Origin: Streptomyces lienomycini | GTDB taxonomy: Bacteria; Actinomycetota; Actinomycetes; Streptomycetales; Streptomycetaceae | Assembly (NCBI RefSeq): GCF_027947595.1 | Contig: NZ_CP116257.1 | Location: forward strand, 4,898,001 to 4,962,000 | Length of the DNA: 64,000 nucleotides | Direction of reading: 5' to 3' | Shown: positions 49,586-57,912 of the stretch, piece by piece | Layout: each line of letters begins with the position of its first letter | Position numbering within the stretch: position 1 is the first letter of the stretch | Notes under the pieces: generated by a model | Database searches by the model: none | What the model saw: only the letters and a program-made list of their open reading frames with translations | Told to the model about the DNA's origin: nothing | Made by a program: the position numbers and the translations under genes

Positions 49586-51270
49586 GGCCGTACGTCCTCC
49601 GTCCTCGTGCCCGTGTCCCGGTCCGGACGCGCTGCCTGGCGTCGCACCGCTTCGGCGAGCGTACGGTGTCCGGACTGCTCGGCGAGCACGACCCTCTCCT
49701 GGGGCAGCGCGCGGCCCCACCATTCGCCGGCCGCGCCGTCGGCGGTGGCGCGCAGGTCGGTCAGGGCCGCGGCCAGGCCCCGGCGGGCGGCCTCCAGGGC
49801 GCCGGGGGCGGGGGCGGGCTCCGCCAGGAGGCGCGCGGCACGCTCCCGGGCCCGGTCGGCCGCGGTGACCGCCTGTTCGACGCGGTTCCCGGCACGGCGG
49901 TCGGTGACGGCGACGGCTGCGAGGAAGCCGACCAGGGCCCCGACGAGGGTGTCCACGGCCCGCTCGGTCATCAGGTCGCCGGGGGCCTGGTAGCCGGCGA
50001 ACTCGGTGACGAGCAGGGCCATCGGGGTCACGCAGACGCTGCCGAGCCAGTAGTTGCGGGTGATGAGTGCCTCGGCGCCGAAGTTGAGGGCGAGGCAGCA
50101 CAGGACGAGCAGCACCTGTCCGAGGTGCGCGAGGGGGGCGATGGCGGCGAAGAACAGCACGCCCGCGAGGTTGCCGACGACGCGCTGCACGGCCCGGCTC
50201 CAGGTCAGGGTCATGTTGGCCTGGTAGAGCGCGGCGGCGGTGACCAGGGCCCAGTAGGGGCGGCCGATACCGAGGGCGAGGGAGGCGTACCCGGCCAGCG
50301 CGCAGCCGAGGGCGGTACGGGCGGCGATCGGGGCCAGCGGGCCGAGCCGCTGCCGCAGCGGCGCGGGGCGGGCGGCGAGTTCGGCGTCCACTCCGGCGAG
50401 TTCCTCGGCCCCTTCCGGGGTGTCGCCGGTGCGGGGGACGCGCCCTGCGCCGCGCAGGGCGAGGGCCCAGGCGCGCAGCCGCTCCGGATCGGTGTCGGCG
50501 GGGGCTGCCAGCGCGACCTCGGCGCGGACGACGAGGCGTTCCAGGGCGTGCCGGGTGGTGGCGCGGGCGCCGGTCGAAGGCAGGGACAGCAGCGTCTGCC
50601 AGGCGGCCTGTACGGCGGCGTACCCGGCGGCGCGGGCGGGTGCGTGGCCGTCACCGGTGCCGCGGGTGGCGGCGAACGCGGCGGCGGCGTTCAGGGCCTG
50701 GGCGGTGGCCCGGCGTTCCGGTCCGTGCGGGCGGATTAGTGCGGGTGCCATGCCGACGAGCCAGGCCCAGACGCCCGCGGCGGCGCCCAGCGCCAGGTGC
50801 CCCGGGACCTGCCCGAGGGTCTGCGGGACGAAGAGGGCGGCGGAGCTGATGAAGGTCAGGACCACGTTGCCCGGCGGACCGACGCGGGTGGCGTCGCACA
50901 GGGCCTTCTGCACGGCGGCCAGCAGGGCGCCGACGGTGACGAGGACGACGGCGTTCCGGGTGAGCGAGGCGGTGACCAGGGCCACGGCGAGGCCGCCGAG
51001 CATGCCGAGCACCACCCACGCCAGGGTGCGGGCGCGGGCGGCGTAGGGGCGGTTGTGGGCGTAGAGCGCGCACAGGGACCCGGCCATCGTGTACATCGCC
51101 AGGTCGAGGCGGCCGTACGCCAGCAGGAGGAGGTTGGGAGGGGCGACGGCGGCGACCGAACTCAGGGCGGGCTTGAACCAGATCTCGGAGGGCCGGCGCA
51201 GGCGCAGCACGCCTGCCAGGGACAGGTGTCGGCCCAGTGAGGTGCCGGAGGTGGGGGTCGCACTGCTCAT
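49582..51270 (-). CDS. FUSC family membrane protein (aromatic acid efflux-like)
   Basis: The 562-residue protein has two groups of membrane helices separated by a cytoplasmic stretch, typical of the FUSC/AaeB-YccS family. The first group spans about residues 33-165 (VAPPNLLLLAYGRLDLAMYT, ALCDATRVGPPGNVVLTFIS) and the second about 320-430 (GCALAGYASLALGIGRPYW, TLTWSRAVQRVVGNLAGVLF). A helical cytoplasmic tail follows. It is likely an exporter component or a relative of the p-hydroxybenzoate efflux pump. It has a leaderless-type promoter 7 nt before the ATG and is coupled to a MarR gene. Confidence 0.87.
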   Translation of the reverse strand: MSSATPTSGTSLGRHLSLAGVLRLRRPSEIWFKPALSSVAAVAPPNLLLLAYGRLDLAMYTMAGSLCALYAHNRPYAARARTLAWVVLGMLGGLAVALVTASLTRNAVVLVTVGALLAAVQKALCDATRVGPPGNVVLTFISSAALFVPQTLGQVPGHLALGAAAGVWAWLVGMAPALIRPHGPERRATAQALNAAAAFAATRGTGDGHAPARAAGYAAVQAAWQTLLSLPSTGARATTRHALERLVVRAEVALAAPADTDPERLRAWALALRGAGRVPRTGDTPEGAEELAGVDAELAARPAPLRQRLGPLAPIAARTALGCALAGYASLALGIGRPYWALVTAAALYQANMTLTWSRAVQRVVGNLAGVLFFAAIAPLAHLGQVLLVLCCLALNFGAEALITRNYWLGSVCVTPMALLVTEFAGYQAPGDLMTERAVDTLVGALVGFLAAVAVTDRRAGNRVEQAVTAADRARERAARLLAEPAPAPGALEAARRGLAAALTDLRATADGAAGEWWGRALPQERVVLAEQSGHRTLAEAVRRQAARPDRDTGTRTEDVRP

Positions 51271-51274
51271 ACGA

Positions 51275-51306
51275 TTTACCTTAGCGGGTGTTTTACCAGT
51301 AAACAA
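51275..51306 (-). promoter_or_regulatory. FUSC-marR promoter with overlapping operator
   Basis: On the minus strand TTGTTT (51301-51306) and TAAGGT (51278-51283) are 17 nt apart, and 7 nt separate the -10 box from the ATG. The palindrome TTTACCAGTAAA (51292-51303) overlaps the -35 box, and a second TTTACC (51275-51280) overlaps the -10 box, 17 nt away. This is the expected layout for MarR autorepression. Confidence 0.65.
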
Positions 51307-51468
51307 ATCCCGGCGGCCGCCGGACGCCCGCCGCCCCGCTCCGCCGACCAGCGGCGATCCGTCGCGCTCCCCCGGATACCCCCCGTGTACACCCTTGCGC
51401 TCGCGTGCGCGCCGTACCGCCCGGGCAGTCCTTGACAGACCGTGGACCGCCGAGACGGGGAGGTGCGT

Positions 51469-52053
51469 GTGCACGGACCGGCGTCGCCCGGATGGCTGCT
51501 GGTCGCGCTGTGCGCGGCGACCGGTGCCTACTGCCTGCTGCGGATGCGCAGCGGTGTCGAGGAGCAGCGCCGCGCCGCGGGCGGCGAGGCCCTCATGGGG
51601 TTCGGGATGGCCGCCATGGCCGTGCCCGCCGCGGTGTTCACCCCGCCCGGGTGGGTGTGGTCCGCCTACGCGGTGGTGTTCGGCGCCGCCGGGCTGCGGG
51701 CGTTGTGGGCGGCTCGGTCCGGGCGTCACCATCTGCACCACCTGGTGGGCGCCGGGGCGATGGTCTACATGGCGGTGGCGATGGCGGGCTCCCCCGCCCA
51801 GGCGCACGGGCACGGCCACGGCGCGTCCGGCGTCCCCCTGCTGACCGGGGCACTGCTGCTGTACTTCACCGGCTACGTGCTGCTGACCGGCGTACGCCTG
51901 ATACCCGTCGTCGCGGCGGTCGGCGGCCCGTCCTCGCCCCCCTCCTCGCCCCCCGCCGGTCCCGCCTCCGGGTGGGGCGACCGGCCGGAGCTGGCGCGGG
52001 CCTGCCGGCTTTCCATGGCGATCGCGATGCTGGCCATGCTGCTGCCCCTGTGA
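51469..52053 (+). CDS. DUF5134 domain membrane protein
   Basis: The 194-residue protein has about five hydrophobic segments: GWLLVALCAATGAYCLL, ALMGFGMAAMAVPAAVF, VWSAYAVVFGAAGLRALWA, LLTGALLLYFTGYVLLTGV and a C-terminal AIAMLAMLLPL. Histidines cluster in SGRHHLHHLVGAGAMVYMA and AQAHGHGHGA between the helices, suggesting metal binding. It fits the DUF5134 family by recall. GGGGAGG lies 5 nt before the GTG at 51469; a GTG at 51442 is possible but has no such site. The M56 peptidase gene follows 110 nt later. Function is unknown. Confidence 0.78.
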   Translation: MHGPASPGWLLVALCAATGAYCLLRMRSGVEEQRRAAGGEALMGFGMAAMAVPAAVFTPPGWVWSAYAVVFGAAGLRALWAARSGRHHLHHLVGAGAMVYMAVAMAGSPAQAHGHGHGASGVPLLTGALLLYFTGYVLLTGVRLIPVVAAVGGPSSPPSSPPAGPASGWGDRPELARACRLSMAIAMLAMLLPL

Positions 52054-52151
52054 CACCGCGACCCGGGCCGGTGTGCCCGGCGGTCGCGGTGCGCAAGCGT
52101 TGCCTGCGTCACTTTGCGCTTCGGGCCGTACTGCCGGCGGCACGGCGCTCA

Positions 52152-52157
52152 TAGGCT
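52152..52157 (+). promoter_or_regulatory. -10 box of the M56 gene, leaderless arrangement
   Basis: TAGGCT ends exactly 6 nt before the ATG at 52164, and no ribosome site is present between them. Confidence 0.5.
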
Positions 52158-52163
52158 GCCCCC

Positions 52164-53099
52164 ATGATTCTCCCCGCGGCACTGCTGCTGCTCGGCGCGC
52201 TGGCCGCCGTGCTCGCCCCCAGGCTGCTGGCCCGGGCCGACTGGCCGGATCGCGAACCGGTGGTCGCCCTGTGGCTCTGGCAGTGCGTGGTCGCGGCGGT
52301 GATCGTGTGCTGCGCGCTGTCGATGACGTTGAGCGCGGCGGCGGCCTGGCACGCGGTGGGCGGCCCCGTCTTCGCGACGGCCCCCGGTCCGGTGGTCGAG
52401 GCCTACGCGCTGGGCACGTCCGGCCTCTGGGCCGACACGACCGCCGTCGCGCTGGCGTGCGGCGGGCTGTGGAGCGCCGCGATGCTGGTCCGGGAGGTCG
52501 TACGGGCCCGCGCCCGGCGCCGGCTGCGCCGGGCGGAACTCGTGCACCGCGCTCCGCTGCTGCCGGGCGAGGAGCCCGGCACCGACCGGCTCGTCGTCCT
52601 GGAGGGCGAGCGGCCGGACGCCTGGTGGCTGCCCGGCACTCCCCCGCAGCTGGTGGTGACCACCGCCGCGCTGCGCCGGCTCAGGGGCAGGCAACTGGAC
52701 GCGGTGCTCGCCCACGAGAAGGGGCACGCGCAGGCGCGGCACGACTGGCTGCTGCACTGCTCCGCCGCGCTGGCGGACGGCTTCCCGCAGGTTCCGGTCT
52801 TCGCGGCGTTCCGCGACGAGATGCACCGCCTGGTCGAACTCGCCGCCGACGACGTGGCCTCGCGCCGCTTCGGCCGTCTGACGACCGCCCTGGCCCTGGT
52901 CGAACTCAACGAGGACCGCGGTGTCTTCGGCCCCTGCCCGACCGCCCAGGCACATGTCCCGCAGCGGGTCCACCGGTTGCTCACCCCGCCGAACCGGCTG
53001 ACGGCGGCCCGGAGGCTGCGGCTGACGGCCGCGGCCGCGCTGGTGCCGGTGGTTCCGGTGCTGGTGGCGTTCGCACCGGGGCTGCGGGCCCTGGGATAG
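52164..53099 (+). CDS. M56 (BlaR1-like) family membrane metallopeptidase
   Basis: The 311-residue protein has membrane segments at the N-terminus (ILPAALLLLGALAAVLAP, WQCVVAAVIVCCALSMTL, TTAVALACGGLWSAAMLV) and near the C-terminus. A cytoplasmic zinc protease domain contains AVLAHEKGHAQARHDWLLH, with the HExxH motif read as HEKGH, and the third ligand in LVELAADDVASRRFG. M56 proteases often work with a BlaI/CopY-type repressor, but none is adjacent here. Preceded by a DUF5134 gene, as is common in Streptomyces. Target unknown. Confidence 0.87.
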   Translation: MILPAALLLLGALAAVLAPRLLARADWPDREPVVALWLWQCVVAAVIVCCALSMTLSAAAAWHAVGGPVFATAPGPVVEAYALGTSGLWADTTAVALACGGLWSAAMLVREVVRARARRRLRRAELVHRAPLLPGEEPGTDRLVVLEGERPDAWWLPGTPPQLVVTTAALRRLRGRQLDAVLAHEKGHAQARHDWLLHCSAALADGFPQVPVFAAFRDEMHRLVELAADDVASRRFGRLTTALALVELNEDRGVFGPCPTAQAHVPQRVHRLLTPPNRLTAARRLRLTAAAALVPVVPVLVAFAPGLRALG

Positions 53100-53145
53100 C
53101 CCGCGGAACTGGCCGCGGACCCACCGGTTCGGCGAGTATCGCAGC

Positions 53146-53817
53146 ATGCAGACGCCGCCGGTCGACTCCCCGCCCGCCCCGCCGCAGCCGCGCACCACCC
53201 TCCGCCTCGCGTGGGTGCTGGCCGCGTGTTCAGCGCTGCTGCTCGCCCTGGTGGCCGTCGAGTGGGGCCCGTTGTTCCGTCTGGACGACGACATCGCGGC
53301 CACGACCCACCGCTGGGCCGTCGACGAACCCGGCGTCACGCACACCATGCGGATCCTCACCGACTGGGTGTGGGACACCTGGACGATGCGCCTGCTGTGC
53401 GCGGTGGTGGTGGTGTGGCTGTGGTGGCGGCGGGCGGACCGGTGGACGGCCGTGTGGCTCGGGACGACCTGCCTGCTGGGCAGCCTTCTGCAACAGGTCC
53501 TGAAGGCCGCGGTGGACCGGCCCCGCCCGGTCTGGCCCGACCCGGTGGACTCCGCGCACTACGCGGCCTTCCCCTCCGGGCACGCCATGACCGCGACGTT
53601 CGTGTGCGGCCTGCTCGTGTGGCTGCTCCACCACTACGGCGTCCGCCGCGACCTGCGCCGTACCGGTCTCGCCGTGGCCGTGGTCTCGGTGGCCGGTGTC
53701 GGCGCGACCCGGGTGTGGCTCGGCGTCCACTGGGCCACGGACGTCCTCGGCGGCTGGCTCATGGGGGCCCTGATCGTGACGCTCGCGGTCCTGGTGCACC
53801 GGCGCAAGCACCCGTGA
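53146..53817 (+). CDS. PAP2-family membrane phosphatase
   Basis: The 223-residue protein has about five to six membrane helices and the three PAP2 motifs: KAAVDRPRP, FPSGHAMTATF and RVWLGVHWATDVLGGW. These residues form the acid phosphatase active site facing outside the membrane, so it dephosphorylates a lipid pyrophosphate or phosphatidic acid. The N-terminus is Pro-rich. A GAGTAT box 6 nt before the ATG suggests a leaderless mRNA, though weakly. It lies 46 nt after the M56 gene on the same strand. Confidence 0.9.
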   Translation: MQTPPVDSPPAPPQPRTTLRLAWVLAACSALLLALVAVEWGPLFRLDDDIAATTHRWAVDEPGVTHTMRILTDWVWDTWTMRLLCAVVVVWLWWRRADRWTAVWLGTTCLLGSLLQQVLKAAVDRPRPVWPDPVDSAHYAAFPSGHAMTATFVCGLLVWLLHHYGVRRDLRRTGLAVAVVSVAGVGATRVWLGVHWATDVLGGWLMGALIVTLAVLVHRRKHP

Positions 53818-53890
53818 GCGGGGCGGCGCCCCCCGACCCGGCTTCCGCCCGGACCGGGACGTCGCCCGCGCCGACTCCTAGGATGCGTCC

Positions 53891-54643
53891 ATGTCCGCCG
53901 TGCTGTTCGACTTCTCCGGGACCCTGTTCCGCATCGAATCCACCGAGGCCTGGCTGCGCGCGGCGCTCGACGCCGCCGGACTCCGGCTCGCCGCCCCGGA
54001 CTTGGCGGAGACGGCCCGGGCGCTCGGGCGGGCGGGAGCGCTGCCCGGCGGCGCACCTCCCCCGCGGGTGCCGGAGGAACTCGCCGAGGTGTGGGAGACC
54101 CGCGACCACAGCTCCGAGCTGCACCGGGCCGCGTACACCGGACTCTCCCGGCAGGTGCCGCTGCCGCACCCGGACCTGCACGACGCGCTGTACGAGCGGC
54201 ACATGGAGCCGGGCGCGTGGAGCCCCTACCCCGACGCCGCCGAGGTGCTCAGCGCGTTGCGCGGGCGCGGGACCGCCGTCGGGGTGGTCAGCAACATCGG
54301 CTGGGACCTGCGGCCGGTCTTCCGCGCCCACGGCCTCGACCGGTACGTGGACACCTACGTCCTGTCCTACGAGCACGGCATCCGCAAGCCCGATCCCCGG
54401 CTGTTCGGCGTCGCCTGCTCGGCGCTGGGGGTGGAGCCGGGGCGGACCCTGATGGTCGGCGACGACCGGCGGGCGGACGGCGGCGCGACGGCGCTCGGGT
54501 GCGCGGTGCATTTCGTGGACCACCTGCCGGTGGCCCAACGCCCGGCCGGGCTGCGGCCGGTGCTTGACCTGGTACGCCGAGGGGCGGGGCAGCCGTGGAC
54601 TCCCCGCACCGAGACGGGAGCCCGCGAGGACGGAAGCCCGTGA
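53891..54643 (+). CDS. HAD-superfamily hydrolase
   Basis: The 250-residue protein has HAD motif I as LFDFSGTLFRIEST, in which Ser replaces the second Asp of the usual DxD(G) motif (DFSGT), motif II as GVVSNIGWDLR, the Lys in HGIRKPDPRLFG and motif IV as MVGDDRRADGG. The cap is helical and of moderate size. The Ser substitution resembles that in phosphonatase-like and some dehalogenase members, so activity other than simple phosphatase is possible. TAGGAT lies exactly 6 nt before the ATG, a leaderless arrangement. It is followed by a TetR gene with its own promoter. Confidence 0.85.
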   Translation: MSAVLFDFSGTLFRIESTEAWLRAALDAAGLRLAAPDLAETARALGRAGALPGGAPPPRVPEELAEVWETRDHSSELHRAAYTGLSRQVPLPHPDLHDALYERHMEPGAWSPYPDAAEVLSALRGRGTAVGVVSNIGWDLRPVFRAHGLDRYVDTYVLSYEHGIRKPDPRLFGVACSALGVEPGRTLMVGDDRRADGGATALGCAVHFVDHLPVAQRPAGLRPVLDLVRRGAGQPWTPRTETGAREDGSP

Positions 54644-54764
54644 AGGCGGAGTCCGTAGCCCGAGGCAACCAGTGAGGGGTTCCGCCCGTCTCGGACGATC
54701 CCCCGTGTCGCCCGAGACGGACGGTGGCCGGAACGGACCGCGGGGCCCGTCCGCCTGCGCCGAG

Positions 54765-54789
54765 TATAGTTGGCTGCCAGCCAGTCAAC
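54765..54789 (+). promoter_or_regulatory. Promoter and TetR operator candidate
   Basis: A TATAGT -10 box (54765-54770) overlaps an imperfect 21-bp palindrome at 54769-54789, with arms GTTGGCTG and CAGTCAAC around CCAGC (seven of eight pairs). It lies 14 nt before the TetR start, so autorepression is likely. Confidence 0.6.
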
Positions 54790-54802
54790 GCAGGAGTACA
54801 GC

Positions 54803-55531
54803 ATGTCCCCGCGCAGCGCCTCGGTCAATGAAGAATTGCGGCGGCGCTCGAAGGAGCGGCTCCTGCAGGCCGCCGTCGAGCTGGTGGGCGAGCACGGCTA
54901 CGAGGCGACGACGCTGGGGGCCATCGCCGACCGGGCGGGCTCGGCGCGCGGCCTCGTCTCGTACTACTTCCCCGGCAAGCGCCAGTTGGTGCAGTCAGCG
55001 GTGCACCGCCTGATGCACCGCACCCTGGAGGAGGCCCTGGAGCGCGAGCCGCGCACCGCCGAGGGGCGCGAGCGGATGGCGCGGGCCATCGACGCGGTCC
55101 TCGGACTCGCCCGCGACCGGCCGGTGCTCATGCGCCAGCACATGGCGGGCCTGCTCCAGACCGAGGTGGGCTTCGTACCGTGCCCGGAGCAGCGGCGGCT
55201 GGCGGAGCTGCTGCGGGACACCGTGGCCCGGCACGGCTCGCGGGACGTCGAGCGCGACTACCCGATGCTGCGCGCGCAGCTCATGGGCGCCGTCTTCGCG
55301 GCCCTGCTGCCGGGAGCACCGCTGCCGGTTCGGGACCTGCGCGCCGAGTTGTTCGAGCGCTACCGGCTGGACTGGGAGCTGGGTGCCCCGCCGGACACCG
55401 AGGCGTCCGGCGGGACGACGTGCGACACGGACCTGTCGCGGTTCTTCGCGACCGGCGTGCTCGGCCGTCCGGACCGCACGGCCCGGGCGGGGCGAACGGG
55501 ACGGACGGGACGGACGGCTCAGTCGAAGTAG
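54803..55531 (+). CDS. TetR-family transcriptional regulator
   Basis: The 242-residue protein has a TetR helix-turn-helix: RLLQAAVELVGEHGYEATTL, GAIADRAGSARGLVSYYFPG and KRQLVQSAVHRL cover residues about 14-65. The ligand domain follows, and the C-terminal tail is Arg/Thr/Gly-rich and low in complexity. CAGGAG lies 5-6 nt before the ATG at 54803. Its 3' end overlaps the convergent LVIVD-repeat gene by 13 bp. No structural gene is divergent from it, so the regulon is unclear apart from itself. Confidence 0.88.
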   Translation: MSPRSASVNEELRRRSKERLLQAAVELVGEHGYEATTLGAIADRAGSARGLVSYYFPGKRQLVQSAVHRLMHRTLEEALEREPRTAEGRERMARAIDAVLGLARDRPVLMRQHMAGLLQTEVGFVPCPEQRRLAELLRDTVARHGSRDVERDYPMLRAQLMGAVFAALLPGAPLPVRDLRAELFERYRLDWELGAPPDTEASGGTTCDTDLSRFFATGVLGRPDRTARAGRTGRTGRTAQSK

Positions 55532-57021
55532 TCCGGCTGCGTCTGCGTGTTGAGCTCACGCAGGTGGACCCGCTTGGCGGGGTCGGTGCGCCGGTCGCTG
55601 AGCTTGAGGACGTCGAAGCCCTTGGCGATGTCGTTCGAGTAGATGTACCCGTTGTAGTAGTACGCCGACCAGGAACCGCCCGTGGTCATCGTGTCGGTGG
55701 TCAGCGGGCCCCGCTCGAAGTAGGCGATCTCCTTGGGCCGCGAGGAGTCGGTGAACTCCCAGACGGAGATGCCGCCCTGGTACCAGGCCTGGACCATGAT
55801 GTCCTTGCCCTTGACCGGGATCAGCGAGCCGTTGTGGGCCACGCAGTTCTCGGTGTCCGCCTGGTGGCGCGGGATCTTGAAGTAGCTGCGGAAGACCAGC
55901 TTGCGGTGGTCGCCCCGGCCGACGATGTCGTAGATGCCGTCGGCGCCGCGGTTCGGGCCGATCTCCGCGTTGCAGGTGGCGGCGCCGCCACCGCCCAGCT
56001 CGTCGGTGAACACGACCTTGTTCGCCTTCTGGTTGAAGGTCGCCGAGTGCCAGAACGCGAAGTTCACGTTGTCCTGGACGCGGTCGATGACCTTCGGGCG
56101 CTCGGGGTCCTTGATGGAGAACAGGATGCCGTCACCCATGCAGGCGCCGGCCGCCAGGTCCTCGGAGGGCAGGACGGTGATGTCGTGGCAGCCGGTGGTC
56201 TTGGAGACGCCCGGGTTGGTGGGCCCGCCCGGGTTGCCGCCGCCGTCGGCGCCCTCACCGGGGAACAGCACGGGGAAGCCCACCAGGGCCGCCCGCTCGG
56301 GCGCCTTGCGCGGCACCTTGATCACGGAGATCCCGTCGTGCGGCGGCTGGCAGTCCGGGTACGCGGCGTTCGGCGAGTAGGAGGAGACGTAGATGTAGAC
56401 GTTCTTGCGCTCGGGCACCAGCGTGTGGGTGTGCGAGCCGCAGGCGGTCTCGACGGCGGCGACGTACTTCGGGTTCCGCTTGTCGCTGATGTCGAAGACC
56501 TTCATGCCCTCCCAGGAGGACTTCTCGGTCGCCGGCTGCGTGGTGCTGTTGCAACTGCTGTCGCTGCGCGAGGAGTCGGTCGACAGGAACAGCAGGTCCC
56601 CGGAGACGGAGATGTCGTTCTGCGAGCCGGGACACAGCACCTGGGCGACGGTCTTCGGCTTCTTCGGGTTCTTGATGTCGAAGATGCGGAAGCCGTCGTA
56701 GTTGCCGGCGAAGGCGTACCGGCCCTGGAAGGCCAGGTCCGAGTTGGTGCCGGACAGCGCGTCCTTGGGGATGTTGGTCAGGTGCTCGATGTTGTCGGAG
56801 TGGACTATCTCGTCCTGCCCGGGTATCTCGCCGTTCCCGATGGCGTCGCGCACCTCGGCGCGCGCACTCTTGGACACCTCCTTGGACGTGGCCGGACCGT
56901 CCCCGGGGTCGGGGGTCGCGACGGCCGGGCCGGCGGTCAGCAGGGCGGACAGGAGTCCGGCGGCCACGGCCGCGACTCCCAGTCGTCTGCGCCGCGTTCG
57001 CGGGTCGTTGGACAGGGTCAC
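55519..57021 (-). CDS. Secreted LVIVD-repeat beta-propeller protein
   Basis: The 500-residue protein has a signal peptide (basic RTRRRRLGVAAVAAGLLSAL, cleavage after AVA near residue 36). Repeats of the LVIVD type follow: GRYAFAGNYDGFRIFDIKNPKKP, SWEGMKVFDISDKRNPKYVA, GILFSIKDPERPKVI and GGISVWEFTDSSRPKEIAYF (each quoted in part). Histidines in SHTHTL, CHDITV, FWHSATF and CVAHNGSL recur at equivalent blade positions, suggesting metal ligands. The GTG at 57021 has GGGAGG upstream. It is divergent from a DUF305 lipoprotein gene, a pairing that hints at a shared extracellular, perhaps metal-related, role. Confidence 0.82.
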   Translation of the reverse strand: MTLSNDPRTRRRRLGVAAVAAGLLSALLTAGPAVATPDPGDGPATSKEVSKSARAEVRDAIGNGEIPGQDEIVHSDNIEHLTNIPKDALSGTNSDLAFQGRYAFAGNYDGFRIFDIKNPKKPKTVAQVLCPGSQNDISVSGDLLFLSTDSSRSDSSCNSTTQPATEKSSWEGMKVFDISDKRNPKYVAAVETACGSHTHTLVPERKNVYIYVSSYSPNAAYPDCQPPHDGISVIKVPRKAPERAALVGFPVLFPGEGADGGGNPGGPTNPGVSKTTGCHDITVLPSEDLAAGACMGDGILFSIKDPERPKVIDRVQDNVNFAFWHSATFNQKANKVVFTDELGGGGAATCNAEIGPNRGADGIYDIVGRGDHRKLVFRSYFKIPRHQADTENCVAHNGSLIPVKGKDIMVQAWYQGGISVWEFTDSSRPKEIAYFERGPLTTDTMTTGGSWSAYYYNGYIYSNDIAKGFDVLKLSDRRTDPAKRVHLRELNTQTQPDYFD

Positions 57022-57203
57022 TGTTTCCTCCCAGCGTCCGTTCCCTTCGGAACGGTTCACGCACCCCGCAGTATCGTCTTCGCCATGCACATACCAACAG
57101 GGGGCAACAAACACGCAATGAAGTTTTTTGATCAGTGACGCGCGGAAGCGTGCTAGGACGGTCATCGCACCCACACGGTGCTCCCCAGCCACAGGAGGTC
57201 GTC

Positions 57204-57863
57204 GTGTCCTTTCGCCCCCCGATGTCCAGCGCGTCGCTCGTCACGGCCGCGCTGACCGCACTGGCCGTGCTCGGACTCGGGGCCTGCGACTCGGGTTCGG
57301 ACACCGGGTCGGCGGCCACCGCCGGGCCCTCGGTGCTCGCTCCGGGCAAGCCGGGCGAGGACAACCGGACACTCTCCGCCGAGGACGCGCAGGAGCAGCG
57401 GGCCGACGACGACTCCCCCAACTCGGCGGACGTCTCCTACGCGCGGATGATGATCCAGCACCATGCCCAGGCGCTGAAGATGACCGAACTGGCGCCGCAG
57501 CAGGCCGAGTCCGGCCGGGTCAAGAAGCTGGCCGAACGGATCTCGGCGGCCCAGGGACCGGAGATCAAGGCCATGGAGGGCTGGCTCACGACCAACGGCG
57601 AGAAGACGGCGGGCGGCGGCGGGCACGAGCACGCCGCGATGCCGGGGATGGCGACCGAGGCACAGCTGGAGAAGCTGCGCGCGGCGCGGGGCAAGGCCTT
57701 CGACCAGCTCTTCCTCACCCTGATGATCACCCACCACGAGGGCGCGATCACCATGGCCACGGACGTGAAGTCCGAAGGGAACAACGTGCGGATCGAGGAG
57801 ATGGCCGACGACGTGGTCGCCCAGCAGACGAGCGAGATCTCGCGGATGCGCGAGATGCTGTGA
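57204..57863 (+). CDS. DUF305 family lipoprotein
   Basis: The 219-residue protein has a lipobox LGAC with Cys28. Two DUF305 helical repeats follow: VSYARMMIQHHAQALKMTEL and LTLMITHHEGAITMATDV, each with an HH pair and Met residues like those that bind copper or other metals in this family. The stretch between has GGGHEHAAMPGMATEAQL, adding His and Met. AGGAGG precedes the GTG at 57204. It is divergent from the LVIVD-repeat gene and ends at a hairpin shared with a convergent gene. Confidence 0.88.
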   Translation: MSFRPPMSSASLVTAALTALAVLGLGACDSGSDTGSAATAGPSVLAPGKPGEDNRTLSAEDAQEQRADDDSPNSADVSYARMMIQHHAQALKMTELAPQQAESGRVKKLAERISAAQGPEIKAMEGWLTTNGEKTAGGGGHEHAAMPGMATEAQLEKLRAARGKAFDQLFLTLMITHHEGAITMATDVKSEGNNVRIEEMADDVVAQQTSEISRMREML

Positions 57864-57875
57864 CGGCGTGCCGGT

Positions 57876-57912
57876 CCGCTGACGGGACGGACTCTCGGGC
57901 GCCCGTCAGCGG
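57876..57912. terminator. Bidirectional terminator hairpin
   Basis: CCGCTGACGGG (57876-57886) pairs perfectly with CCCGTCAGCGG (57902-57912) over 11 bp with a 15-nt loop. It lies between the convergent DUF305 and DUF6214-like genes and overlaps the latter's stop. Confidence 0.75.

Noticed and set aside
51432..51437. TTGACA as the -35 of the DUF5134 gene
   Set aside because: No TANNNT box occurs 16-19 nt downstream, so it is not annotated as a promoter.
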